From JBDHWG01 sp039810085 (GTDB lineage Bacteria > Chloroflexota > Anaerolineae > Epilineales > JAHCIE01), in contig JBDHWG010000014.1 of assembly GCA_039810085.1 (NCBI GenBank), positions 95,606-159,605 of the forward strand: 64,000 nucleotides of DNA. Direction: 5' to 3'. The notes below the pieces were generated by a model. That model was not told the origin of the DNA. It made no database searches and was given only the letters and a program-made list of their open reading frames with translations. The translations under genes were made by a program, and so were the position numbers. Of this stretch, positions 27,136-35,243 are shown one piece after another. The stretch's first letter is position 1; each line of letters opens with the position of its first letter.

Positions 27136-28308
27136 ATGGATACGACCCCGCGTTTGCTCCCTTTCCGATTGTTCTACGGCTGGCAGTACCTGGCCTATGG
27201 CTCGCTCTACCCGTTCCTGGCGCTGTACCTGTCGGCGGCCGGCTTCGACGGCGTGCAGATGGGGCTGCTGTTCGGCCTGACGCCGCTGATCGCCTTGCTT
27301 GTCATGCCGGTGTGGGGCATCCTGGCCGACACGCTCCAAGTGCGCCGCACCCTGCTCACAGCCGTGTGCCTGCTCGCTGCGCTAGTTGCCCTGCTGCTGC
27401 CGTTCGCGCCCGGCATTGCCGCCATGATGGCCGTCATGCTCGGCCTGACCCTCTTCCGGTCGCCCATCATGCCCCTCGCCAACGCCATCACCCTCGATGC
27501 CCTTGACCGGCGGCGCGACCTATTCCCGCAGATTCGCATGATTGGCTCGGCGACGTTCGCCCTCGCCACGCTGTTCGTCGGCTGGTGGGTCGTGGACACG
27601 CACATCGGCTGGACGGTCTACCTCTATGCCGCCGGAATGCTCGTCGCAACGCTGGTGACGCTGCGCCTGCCGCGCAGCCAGGCCCGCTTCAACGCGCGCT
27701 GGTGGGAGGCGTGGCACGTCGCGCGGGGCAACACCGCCTTCCTGGTGTTCAGCCTGGCCTTGGTCACGCTCCAGTTCACCCACCCCCTCGCCAGCGCCTA
27801 CCTGCCTCTCTACCTCAAAGACCTGGGCGCGCCCGGCTGGATGATCGGCGCGGCATGGGGCATTGCGGCGGCCCTCGAAGTCCCATTCATGGCGGCAACC
27901 CCGTGGCTGATGCGGCGCTACGGCGGCAAGACCGTCCTGGTCATCTTCACCGCCGCCGTCCCGATTCGCTGGCTCCTCTATAGCGTCATCACCAACCCGG
28001 CCTACATTCTGCCCCTACAGTTCCTCCACAGCGCGTCCGCCGCCGCCTACTACGCCGCCGCTATCACCTACGTCGACAGCCTGACGCCTCTAGAGTGGAA
28101 AGCGACCGGCCAGTCGCTGTTCGGGGCGCTCAGCGACGGAATCGGCATCGGCGGCGGATCGCTGGCCTTCGGCATCATTTACCAGCGTTGGGGGCTGGCG
28201 TTCGCCTTCAGCATTGGCGCCGCCATCGCCCTGATCGGCTGGCTCATCCTCGTCTTCGGCGTCTCCGGCCGCGCCGCCGCTCACAGCACTGTAAAAGCAG
28301 AAGGTTGA
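27136..28308 (+). CDS. MFS transporter (LacY / nucleoside:H+ symporter-like)
   Basis: 390 aa. ATG 27136 has AAAGG at 8 nt; the open frame further upstream reads through tandem repeats. Twelve hydrophobic segments are visible, beginning FRLFYGWQYLAYGSLYPFLA. PVWGILADTLQVRR in the first cytoplasmic loop and GIGGGSLAFGIIYQRWG in helix 11 resemble the MFS_1-like group, which takes up sugars or nucleosides. Divergent from deoR. It stops in a bidirectional-looking terminator. Confidence 0.8.
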   Translation: MDTTPRLLPFRLFYGWQYLAYGSLYPFLALYLSAAGFDGVQMGLLFGLTPLIALLVMPVWGILADTLQVRRTLLTAVCLLAALVALLLPFAPGIAAMMAVMLGLTLFRSPIMPLANAITLDALDRRRDLFPQIRMIGSATFALATLFVGWWVVDTHIGWTVYLYAAGMLVATLVTLRLPRSQARFNARWWEAWHVARGNTAFLVFSLALVTLQFTHPLASAYLPLYLKDLGAPGWMIGAAWGIAAALEVPFMAATPWLMRRYGGKTVLVIFTAAVPIRWLLYSVITNPAYILPLQFLHSASAAAYYAAAITYVDSLTPLEWKATGQSLFGALSDGIGIGGGSLAFGIIYQRWGLAFAFSIGAAIALIGWLILVFGVSGRAAAHSTVKAEG

Positions 28309-28335
28309 GAGCACTTGGAGTACCCTCAACCTTCT
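28299..28335. terminator. 11-bp hairpin between convergent genes
   Basis: AGAAGGTTGAG / CTCAACCTTCT overlaps the MFS stop codon and precedes the minus-strand gene end at 28362. It probably serves both strands. Confidence 0.65.
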
Positions 28336-28361
28336 GATTCACATTCTGCTGATGGCTATAC

Positions 28362-28658
28362 TCAGGGAAGCTGGTAGCGGGCATCTTCTAGCTCACGCAG
28401 TTCTGCCTCGACACCTGCTAAGAGCTTCACCTCTCCAGCCCATTCCACGTATTCTAGATCGCCTCCCGCCAAATCCTCGGCCGCCAGGCGCTCCAGGGCC
28501 TCATTGGTCTGCAAGCCATAGCGCTCTTCAAACTCAGCCAGTCTACGGCGCGACCGCTCGCTACTGGCGCGCAGCCGTGCTTTGTAGCTCTCCAGAGCGT
28601 GCAGCACAGCCTGAACGCCCTGCGGATCGGTCAGCTCGATCACAATCTGGCAGCTCAT
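28362..28658 (-). CDS. Hypothetical small acidic helical protein
   Basis: 98 aa. ATG 28658 has GAGAGG at 5 nt. It begins MSCQIVIELTDPQGVQ and continues as a long charged helix (SYKARLRASSERSRRRLAEF, ~24-43) with heptad character, then an acidic end. I do not recognise a family. The beta-strand start plus helix resembles small antitoxin-like proteins, but no toxin gene adjoins. It sits 9 nt after the zinc-ribbon gene stop, so it is the last gene of the NAD kinase operon. Confidence 0.65.
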   Translation of the reverse strand: MSCQIVIELTDPQGVQAVLHALESYKARLRASSERSRRRLAEFEERYGLQTNEALERLAAEDLAGGDLEYVEWAGEVKLLAGVEAELRELEDARYQLP

Positions 28659-28667
28659 TTAGCCTCT

Positions 28668-29456
28668 CTATCTCAATCGGCCGACGGCGCCGACGATGGC
28701 GGCGACGACGAACATGAGCGTGACGATGTTGAATGCGCCGCGCAGACCGAAGGGCGCCGCCGATAGCACTGCCCCCAGGATGAGGCACACGGCGGAGAGG
28801 ATTTGCATCCCGACCCCGCGCTTCATCCGCACCGAGCGGCTCATCACGTCGGCGATGCCTGCGCCAATCGGGAGGCCGATGATAATGATGAAGAAGCCCG
28901 CGAGACCGCCAAAGAAGCGAATGGCGAAGGCCGCTGCAATCGACAGGCCCAAGCCCACCGCGCCCGCCACCAGGTAGTCGCGGACGTTCACGTCGTAGAT
29001 AGGCGACTTGCGGACCGCCGCGCACTCCTTGCAGCGCAGCCCAACCGGGTGGCGCACCATGCAGTTGGGGCAGATGGGCTTGCCGCACTTCCCGCAGCGC
29101 AGGACGGTCAGGCGGCCCGACCCGCACGCGCACGGCACGGCCTCGACGTTGGACGCCGCGCCGTCGTCAGGCGACGGGCCAATCTTGGCGGCGATGCGCT
29201 CCAGCCCCAGCCGCGCTTCCTCGCTCGACGGGTTGAGCTTCTGGACGTGTTGCAGCAGATGCCGCTTCTCTTCCAGGTCGCTCACGACGCCCGCCAGCGC
29301 CAGGTAGGCGTCGGCGCTGTACGGGTACTCGTCGACGGCCTTGCGGAACAGCGTCTCCGCCTCGGCCGTGTCGCCGACGCGCGCCGCCGCTGCGCCCTGC
29401 TGGAGCAACGTCGACAGCTCCAGGTCATCCTTGTGAATATGTCCAGAAGTACTCAT
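28668..29456 (-). CDS. Zinc-ribbon / TPR membrane protein
   Basis: 262 aa. Residues ~15-80 form a TPR-like helical repeat (AEAETLFRKAVDEYPYSADA). Residues ~108-150 carry paired metal motifs (CACGSG, CGKCGKPICPNCM, LRCKEC) reminiscent of B-box/zinc ribbons. Several transmembrane helices follow (~160-255). The role is unknown. Its ATG overlaps the stop of the NAD kinase gene (ATGA), indicating coupling. Confidence 0.75.
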   Translation of the reverse strand: MSTSGHIHKDDLELSTLLQQGAAAARVGDTAEAETLFRKAVDEYPYSADAYLALAGVVSDLEEKRHLLQHVQKLNPSSEEARLGLERIAAKIGPSPDDGAASNVEAVPCACGSGRLTVLRCGKCGKPICPNCMVRHPVGLRCKECAAVRKSPIYDVNVRDYLVAGAVGLGLSIAAAFAIRFFGGLAGFFIIIIGLPIGAGIADVMSRSVRMKRGVGMQILSAVCLILGAVLSAAPFGLRGAFNIVTLMFVVAAIVGAVGRLR

Positions 29457-30316
29457 CGCAACCGCTCCAGTAGCGTCGCGTAAAAATCATTCGGGGGTGT
29501 CAAACGCACAAACTTTACCATGGCCGGACTCTTTGCAAGGACCACCCGGTCGCCGGGGGTCAATCCAAAATTCGTTTGTCCATCGATGGAGAGCACCACG
29601 GGCGCTCCTTCCAGCGGCTCGACCTCGATCCGCGCCGTATCCGGCACGACGAGCGACCGGATGGGCGACGGGTGCGCCGCCACGGGCACAATCACGAAGG
29701 TCGGCGCGTCGGGGCCGAGGATCGGGCCATCCGCCGCTGCTGCGTAGGCCGTCGAGCCTGTCGCCGTCGCGATAATCAGGCCGTCGGCCAGAAAGCTCGC
29801 CACTTGCCCGCCCGCCACAGTCAGGGTCAGGCGGACGGCGCGCAGGGTGGCGCGGCCGACAAAACACTCATTCAAGCCGTCGCTACGCAGGATACGCGCG
29901 CCGCGACGCCACACCTCACCCCGTACCATCGTGCGTGTCTCGATGCGCCCCTCGCCCGCCAGCACCCGACGCACACCGGCAATGGCGTCGGACGGGTGCA
30001 GCTCGGTGAGAAAGCCGAGACGCCCGAAGTTCACGCCCAGCAGCGGCACGCCGTACGGAGCCGCAATACGCGCAGCTCGCAGCATCGTCCCGTCGCCGCC
30101 GAGGGTGACGATGAGGTCGAGGTCGGAGATGTCGCCCAGGTCGTCGCACTCCAGCTCGGAGCACCGCCGGGGGACCGCGCCCGCTTGAGTGATGAGCGAC
30201 GACAACTCCTCAGCCACATCGAGGGTCGCCGGCTTGTGAGGGTGATGGAGGATGCCGACGTGCTGGATAGGCCGCCCGTCCGTCCAACTGACGGTGGCTT
30301 TGGCCTCACTGACCAT
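29453..30316 (-). CDS. nadK: NAD kinase
   Basis: 287 aa. The catalytic glycine-rich loop TLGGDGTM (GGDG 73-76), LGVNFGRLGFLTEL, the NE motif LNECFVGR, and DGLIIATATGSTAYA followed by GPILGPDAP are the standard NAD kinase blocks. It phosphorylates NAD to NADP in the cytosol. The ribosome site before ATG 30316 is weak. It heads an operon with two small uncharacterised genes. Confidence 0.92.
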   Translation of the reverse strand: MVSEAKATVSWTDGRPIQHVGILHHPHKPATLDVAEELSSLITQAGAVPRRCSELECDDLGDISDLDLIVTLGGDGTMLRAARIAAPYGVPLLGVNFGRLGFLTELHPSDAIAGVRRVLAGEGRIETRTMVRGEVWRRGARILRSDGLNECFVGRATLRAVRLTLTVAGGQVASFLADGLIIATATGSTAYAAAADGPILGPDAPTFVIVPVAAHPSPIRSLVVPDTARIEVEPLEGAPVVLSIDGQTNFGLTPGDRVVLAKSPAMVKFVRLTPPNDFYATLLERLR

Positions 30317-30454
30317 GCAGTACGCGCCCCTTCCTGTGCTGAAATTCGAGTCGTCCTTGTTGAATGTTAGTCGCGGGCAGGGGCAATGTCAATTCGCCGC
30401 GCCTGTCTTTTGACAGGGCGGCGTTAGAAGTGAATGAGTCTTTTCCGGGCCCGC

Positions 30455-30518
30455 GTCATTGCGAGCGCTAGCGAAGCAATCTCGCGCCGGGAGATCGCGT
30501 CGCTATGCCCGCGATGAC
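30455..30518. repeat. Dispersed palindromic repeat, family A
   Basis: GTCATTGCGAGCGCTAGCGA AGCAATCTCGC ... GCCCGCGATGAC, in the 216-nt gap between the secreted repeat protein and the NAD kinase start. Confidence 0.75.
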
Positions 30519-30532
30519 GAAAGAGGCGCTAC

Positions 30533-31654
30533 TCACCGCACGGTAAAGCGGAACGCGACGTTTGTGCGGCCCTCCGGAGCGAAGCTGTCGTCCGTCAGGG
30601 TGTACGTCGCCGGGCTGTTGCCGCACGGCACGAGCATCAAGCCGCTCTCGACGACCCACGGCGGGGGCGTCGGCTTCGCAACGCTCGCGGTGGCCGGGTG
30701 GCTCCGCGTGACCTGCACGCCCTCGATCAGCGCCTCGCCGTACGTGTCCGTGCGGCCGGTAAGCGTCCGCCCGTCGTCGAGGCGCACCTGGACATCGACA
30801 TCCGGCAGCAGCGTGTCTACCGTCGGGTTGTAGATGCGGTTGCAGCGGTAGTCAATGTAGACCGTCGCCTTGACGACGCCGTGGCAAACGTTGGTCGGGT
30901 CCGTCTCGTCGCACGCGAAAGCCTGCGCCTGGGCGGTCGGGGAGGCGGTCGGGGCCGGGTACGGCGGGAGCGTTGCGCCGGGGTAGGGGCCGGGGGTGTG
31001 CGGCGGCGGCGGCGGGAGGGTCGCCGTCTGCGTCGGGGCCGGGTACGGCGGGAGCGTCGCGCCGGGGTAGGGGCCGGGGGTGTGCGTCGGCGGCGGCGGG
31101 AGGGTCGCCGTCCGGGTCGGGCCAGGATAGGCGGGCGGCGGCAGCGTGGCGGACGGCGACTCGACTGGCCCTGGGTACGGCGGAATGAGGGTCGCCGTCG
31201 CGGTGGCGGTGGGCGATTCAACTGGTCCTGGGTAGGCGGGAGTCGTCGCCGTCACCGTGGCGGTCGGCGACTCGACCGGCGCTGGGTAGGCGGGCGTCGT
31301 CGCCGTCGCGGTGGCAGTGGGCGACTCAACTGGCGCCGGGTAAGCCGGTGTCGTCGCCGTCGCGGTGGCGGTGGGCGACTCAACTGGCGCCGGGTACGCC
31401 GGCGTCGTCGCCGTGGCCGTCGGCGTCCGAGTTGGCGTGCGGACGATCTGACCGGGGCCGGGCAGTGTCGGCGTCGCGGTGACCGGCGCCGGATACGCGC
31501 CCGGCGTTTCGCCTGGGCCGGGGTAGGCGGCGACGCGCGCGAGCGCGGCGGTGACGGGCTGGGCCTGCTGAACGCTGGCGACGAAGAAGAGGGCCAGGAC
31601 AAGCAGCCCAAGGCCCAGGCCCCACAGGCGGGGCCGCGCGAGAATGCGGCGCAT
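30533..31654 (-). CDS. Secreted Pro/Thr-rich repeat protein with Cna-B-like C-terminal domain
   Basis: 373 aa from ATG 31654 (GGAGG at 4 nt). An N-terminal signal/anchor helix (LWGLGLGLLVLALFFVASV) precedes ~200 residues of repeats: PAYPAPVESPTATATATT units, then PYPGATLPPYPAPT units. The C-terminal ~120 residues resemble a Cna-B/SdrD-like beta domain (YIDYRCNRIYNPTVDTLLPD, then VRLDDGRTLTGRTDTYGEA). It is probably a surface stalk protein presenting one globular domain. DNA-level repeats make the tract prone to assembly or slippage variation. Confidence 0.75.
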   Translation of the reverse strand: MRRILARPRLWGLGLGLLVLALFFVASVQQAQPVTAALARVAAYPGPGETPGAYPAPVTATPTLPGPGQIVRTPTRTPTATATTPAYPAPVESPTATATATTPAYPAPVESPTATATATTPAYPAPVESPTATVTATTPAYPGPVESPTATATATLIPPYPGPVESPSATLPPPAYPGPTRTATLPPPPTHTPGPYPGATLPPYPAPTQTATLPPPPPHTPGPYPGATLPPYPAPTASPTAQAQAFACDETDPTNVCHGVVKATVYIDYRCNRIYNPTVDTLLPDVDVQVRLDDGRTLTGRTDTYGEALIEGVQVTRSHPATASVAKPTPPPWVVESGLMLVPCGNSPATYTLTDDSFAPEGRTNVAFRFTVR

Positions 31655-31848
31655 AATGCCTCCGGGCGAGAGCAGGGGCGGCGCCGACACCGGCGGCGCT
31701 CTCGCCCTGATTCCCCTTGCCGGTTGGCGTGCAAAGTGCTACACTTCTCTAGATGAAGCGCCCTCGTGTCGTCTCCGTTGGAACAAAAGAGACCGCGCGT
31801 CGTAATGTATAACGTGAAAGTATCCCAAAAGAAACCGGGAGATGAAAA

Positions 31849-32358
31849 ATGAGTGTATTAGATCTCGGACCTGTTGCGGCGACGCGGCGCAACCACGGCA
31901 TCGAGCACGCCACCATCCGTGTCCTGGCGGAGCAATTCCCGAACCTCAGCATGGCCGGGCGCTCGGACTGGGGCGGTTTCTATATCCTGGGCGACGTTCC
32001 CACCGACGCCATCGGCCCGGCGGTCGAGGAAGCCATCCGCCGCGTGCGCGAAGGTCAGCGCGACCTGGTGGTGCATCCCAACTGCGGCACGAACCTTGTC
32101 GTCACCGGCCTGCTGGCGGGCGTCGCGTCGTTCACGGCGGGCGCTGGCCCCAAGAACGAGCCGATGCTGGAGAAGCTCCCGCGCATGATCCTCGCCAGCA
32201 CCGTCGCCATCCTCCTTGCCCAGCCGCTCGGCCCCAAGGTGCAGGAGAAGTTCACCACGTCGGCGGACATGGGCGGCGCTTACCTCAAGAGCGTCAAGCG
32301 CCAGCGCGAAGGCCGCGTCCCCATCCACCGCGTCGAGATTGGCGACGGCCTGCGCTGA
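31849..32358 (+). CDS. DUF6391 family protein
   Basis: 169 aa, GGGAG at 7 nt before ATG. The opening RRNHGIEHATIRVLAEQ is the conserved motif I associate with DUF6391, followed by a Gly-rich segment and one hydrophobic stretch (~95-125) that may be membrane-associated. Function unknown. The holA gene starts 9 nt downstream, so the pair is likely co-transcribed. Confidence 0.7.
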   Translation: MSVLDLGPVAATRRNHGIEHATIRVLAEQFPNLSMAGRSDWGGFYILGDVPTDAIGPAVEEAIRRVREGQRDLVVHPNCGTNLVVTGLLAGVASFTAGAGPKNEPMLEKLPRMILASTVAILLAQPLGPKVQEKFTTSADMGGAYLKSVKRQREGRVPIHRVEIGDGLR

Positions 32359-32367
32359 CCCTGCGCC

Positions 32368-33399
32368 ATGCTCTATATCCTGCACGGCGAGAATGAGTTC
32401 AACCGCAGTGAGGCGCTGACGCGGCTGCGCGCCGAGCTTATCGACCCGGCCTGGGGCGACATGAACACCAGCCGCCTCGACGGCAAGCGTGTCACCCTCA
32501 GCGAGCTGACGTTGGCGTGCGACGGCGTGGCGTTCTTCGGCAACCGCGTCGTCATCGTCGATGGTCTGCTGACGCGCCTGTCGGCCCGCAAGGGCGACCG
32601 CGACGGCGAGACGCCCGCCGAGCCGGGCGAGAGCGCCAAGGGCTTCCTCAATGACCTGGCCGGCTATCTCCCGCGCCTGCCCGACGCCACTCACCTCATC
32701 TTCGTCGAGCCAAAGGCCATCGCCAAAACCAACCCCGTGCTCAAGGCGGCCCAGGCGATGGGGAGCCGCGCCCGCGTCCAGGAGTTCGAGCCGTTGAACG
32801 CGCGCAAGGGCGACGTCAACCGCTGGATTAGCGAGCGCGCGAGCGTCAAGGGCGGGGCGATTCAGCCGGCCGCCGTTACCCTGCTCGCCGCCTACGTCGG
32901 CGCCGACCTGCGGCTGCTGGACCAGGAGCTAGAGAAGCTGCTGACGTACGCCGGCCCGCGCCACGCTGTGACCGAGGACGACGTCCGCCGCATGGTTCCC
33001 GCTGCTGCGCAGACGAGCATCTTCGAGATGGTGGACGCCGTCGCCGCGCGGGACAGCCGCGCGGCGCTGCGCCTCCTCCACGAGCTGCTGGACGACGGGG
33101 AAGCGCCGCTGTACCTCCTGTTCATGATTACGCGCCAGTTCCGCATCCTGCTCCAGGTACGCCTGCTCCAGACGGCCAACCTCGCCCCGGCCGAGTTGGC
33201 GCAGCGCGTCGGCCAGCACCCCTACGTCGTCGAGAAGGCGGCGCGACAGGCGCGGCAATTCAGCGTCCCGCAGCTCGAAGCCATCCTGGGCCGCCTGCTC
33301 CAGGTCGACCTGGCCCTCAAGTCCAGCGGCGGCAACCCTATCCTGGAGCTGGACATGCTCGTCGTCGCCCTGACGCGCGGCCAGATTAAGGTAAACTAA
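32368..33399 (+). CDS. holA: DNA polymerase III subunit delta
   Basis: 343 aa. The start LYILHGENEFNRSEAL is the degenerate nucleotide-binding segment of HolA. AAA+-like domains I-II are followed by the C-terminal collar helices (ILLQVRLLQTANLAPAELAQ, QLEAILGRLLQVDLALKSSG). The delta subunit opens the sliding clamp within the clamp loader. Length matches the family (~330-345 aa). Confidence 0.88.
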   Translation: MLYILHGENEFNRSEALTRLRAELIDPAWGDMNTSRLDGKRVTLSELTLACDGVAFFGNRVVIVDGLLTRLSARKGDRDGETPAEPGESAKGFLNDLAGYLPRLPDATHLIFVEPKAIAKTNPVLKAAQAMGSRARVQEFEPLNARKGDVNRWISERASVKGGAIQPAAVTLLAAYVGADLRLLDQELEKLLTYAGPRHAVTEDDVRRMVPAAAQTSIFEMVDAVAARDSRAALRLLHELLDDGEAPLYLLFMITRQFRILLQVRLLQTANLAPAELAQRVGQHPYVVEKAARQARQFSVPQLEAILGRLLQVDLALKSSGGNPILELDMLVVALTRGQIKVN

Positions 33400-33404
33400 C
33401 ACCT

Positions 33405-33992
33405 ATGCCCAAGCAAGACATCCCCCTCTGGCTCGCCATGCGCCTCGTCAGCCCCGGCCCCGTCGCCCTCGTCACGTGCCGCTACCGCGACAAAGTCAAC
33501 GTCATGTCCGTCGGCTGGACGAGCGCCCTCAGCCAGAACCCGCCGCGCGTCGGCATCGCCATCCACCCGACGCGCTACAGCTACGACCTCATCCGCCGCA
33601 GCGGCCAGTTCGGCCTCAGCTTCCCCGGCCGCGCCCTGGCCGAAGCCGTCGCCCGCGTGGGCAAGCTCAGCGGCGCGTCGGGCGCCGACAAGTTCCGCCA
33701 GGCCGGGCTGACCTGGGCCGAGCCGCGGGAGATCGCCGCGCCGCTCATCGAGGAAGCCCTGGCGTGGATCGAGTGCGCCCTGGTGGACACCTTCGAAGTG
33801 GGCGACCACCACTTGTTCGTGGGCGAAGTGTTGCGCGCCGCCGCCGAGCCTGCCGCGTTCGAGGGCGTGTGGCTCCTGCCCGACGACGAAGAGATGCGCC
33901 CGGTACACCACCTCGGCGGCGCCAGCTATGCCTTGCTCGGCCAGAGCTTCGCCATCACTCTGCCCGAGGACAAGGCCAACCAGAAGGGATAG
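33405..33992 (+). CDS. Flavin reductase-like FMN-binding protein
   Basis: 195 aa. A DIM6/NTAB-type split beta-barrel: VALVTCRYRDKVNVMSVGWT at the N-terminus and FGLSFPGRALAEAV in the middle, with HHLFVGEVL late. Such proteins bind FMN and act as flavin reductases or flavoredoxins. It lies 5 nt downstream of holA and just upstream of a secreted protein. Confidence 0.8.
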   Translation: MPKQDIPLWLAMRLVSPGPVALVTCRYRDKVNVMSVGWTSALSQNPPRVGIAIHPTRYSYDLIRRSGQFGLSFPGRALAEAVARVGKLSGASGADKFRQAGLTWAEPREIAAPLIEEALAWIECALVDTFEVGDHHLFVGEVLRAAAEPAAFEGVWLLPDDEEMRPVHHLGGASYALLGQSFAITLPEDKANQKG

Positions 33993-33995
33993 CGC

Positions 33996-35240
33996 GTGAA
34001 TCGTCCGGTGCGTGTCGTCCGTATCCTGGCCGTCTTTATCCTCATCGCCCTCAGCATCACCTGCTCCGCAAACAGCCGCGCTGCTGCCCAGCCGGGCCAA
34101 GTCTCCCGCCCGTGGGCGCCCATCATCCTCAAGCCCACCGACCTGCCCGGCCTGACCGGCGCGCCCGCGAACCAGATCGCCGTCTGGGCCTCCACGAGCG
34201 GCGGTTTGCACCCCATCCTCTCGCAAATCGACCGGGTCACGGGCGAGGGCTACGTCGGCGCCGAGACGGGCGTGTTCGAGGGGAGCGACGAGCTGGTGTT
34301 CATGGCGGGTGACATGGGAAGCGGCGCGAGCCGCATACCCCCTGGTGCGCAGGTGTGGTATGAGGTGACGGTCAGCGACCCGCTGGACCCGACCGCGCAG
34401 GGCATCGCCTACGTCGCCCGGATGAAGCAGCCCGTGACGCTGCCGTCCGAGTTCTACGTCCGCTATGACGCCGCCGCGCATCTCATCGCGGCGCAGAGCT
34501 ACAGCGTCGCCTTCGACGGGGCGCACCCTATCATCACCTCGCTGAAGCTCGCGGGCAGCGACACGAACTGGCTGGACCGCTCCAAGGCGCGCGTCCTGAC
34601 CAACGTCTGCTTCACCACCTGCCTGACCTTTGACGAGGAACAGCTTCCCTTGCCCGCCGTTCAGCCGGTGGTCAACGGGCCGGTGCGCGTCGTGCTCGGC
34701 CATCGCGGCGGCTTCGCCTACCGCGACTGGCTCACGCTGCGCCACGAGGTCAGCTTCGCCGACCTCGGTCCGATTTTCGTCAACCAGGTCCGCCTGTCCT
34801 ACGATCTCGCGCCAACGGCCGTCGGCGCGACTTACCGCGACGCCAAGACGCTCGGCGGCGTGCCTATCGACGGCACGCCGGACGCGGTCCCCCTCCAGCC
34901 GTTCAGCCCGTGGCGGCAGATCGACCTGTCGGCCGGCCGCCTGGTCAGCCTCTTCAACGTCACGACGCCCAGCGGCCGCCTGATGAACTACTACAAGGAC
35001 GACAAGACGCCCGACGCGAGCGACACCGGCGACGGGCAATCCTACGGGGACAACGGCGTCATCATCGACGAGCCGGGGGGCGACCGCCTTGGCGTCGATG
35101 CGGCGCTGTGGCTTATGCCGGGGAACGCAACCGCCGACGGCGCGACGCTCGCCGCCCAGGCCGCCACGCCGCTGCGCGTCGAGGTGCGCGGCATCCAGCT
35201 CGGCGTTCTCTACCTCCCCCTGCTCTCCCAAGCCCACTAG
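33996..35240 (+). CDS. Secreted protein of unknown function ending in a YLPLL motif
   Basis: 414 aa, GTG start with AAGGGA at 6 nt, 3 nt after the flavin reductase stop. Signal peptide VVRILAVFILIALSITCS, possibly a lipoprotein (Cys ~24). The body is beta-rich without a recognised fold; GDGQSYGDNGVIIDEPGGD (~345-363) looks like a loop-rich calcium-type segment. The C-terminus GVLYLPLLSQAH resembles the SYLPYV end of the 61820 gene and may be a Chloroflexota export/anchoring signal. Confidence 0.7.
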   Translation: MNRPVRVVRILAVFILIALSITCSANSRAAAQPGQVSRPWAPIILKPTDLPGLTGAPANQIAVWASTSGGLHPILSQIDRVTGEGYVGAETGVFEGSDELVFMAGDMGSGASRIPPGAQVWYEVTVSDPLDPTAQGIAYVARMKQPVTLPSEFYVRYDAAAHLIAAQSYSVAFDGAHPIITSLKLAGSDTNWLDRSKARVLTNVCFTTCLTFDEEQLPLPAVQPVVNGPVRVVLGHRGGFAYRDWLTLRHEVSFADLGPIFVNQVRLSYDLAPTAVGATYRDAKTLGGVPIDGTPDAVPLQPFSPWRQIDLSAGRLVSLFNVTTPSGRLMNYYKDDKTPDASDTGDGQSYGDNGVIIDEPGGDRLGVDAALWLMPGNATADGATLAAQAATPLRVEVRGIQLGVLYLPLLSQAH

Positions 35241-35243
35241 CCT

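Noticed and set aside
33396..35237. 613-codon minus-strand frame
   Set aside because: Antisense to the flavin reductase and secreted-protein genes; composition typical of antisense frames in GC-rich DNA and no ribosome site.
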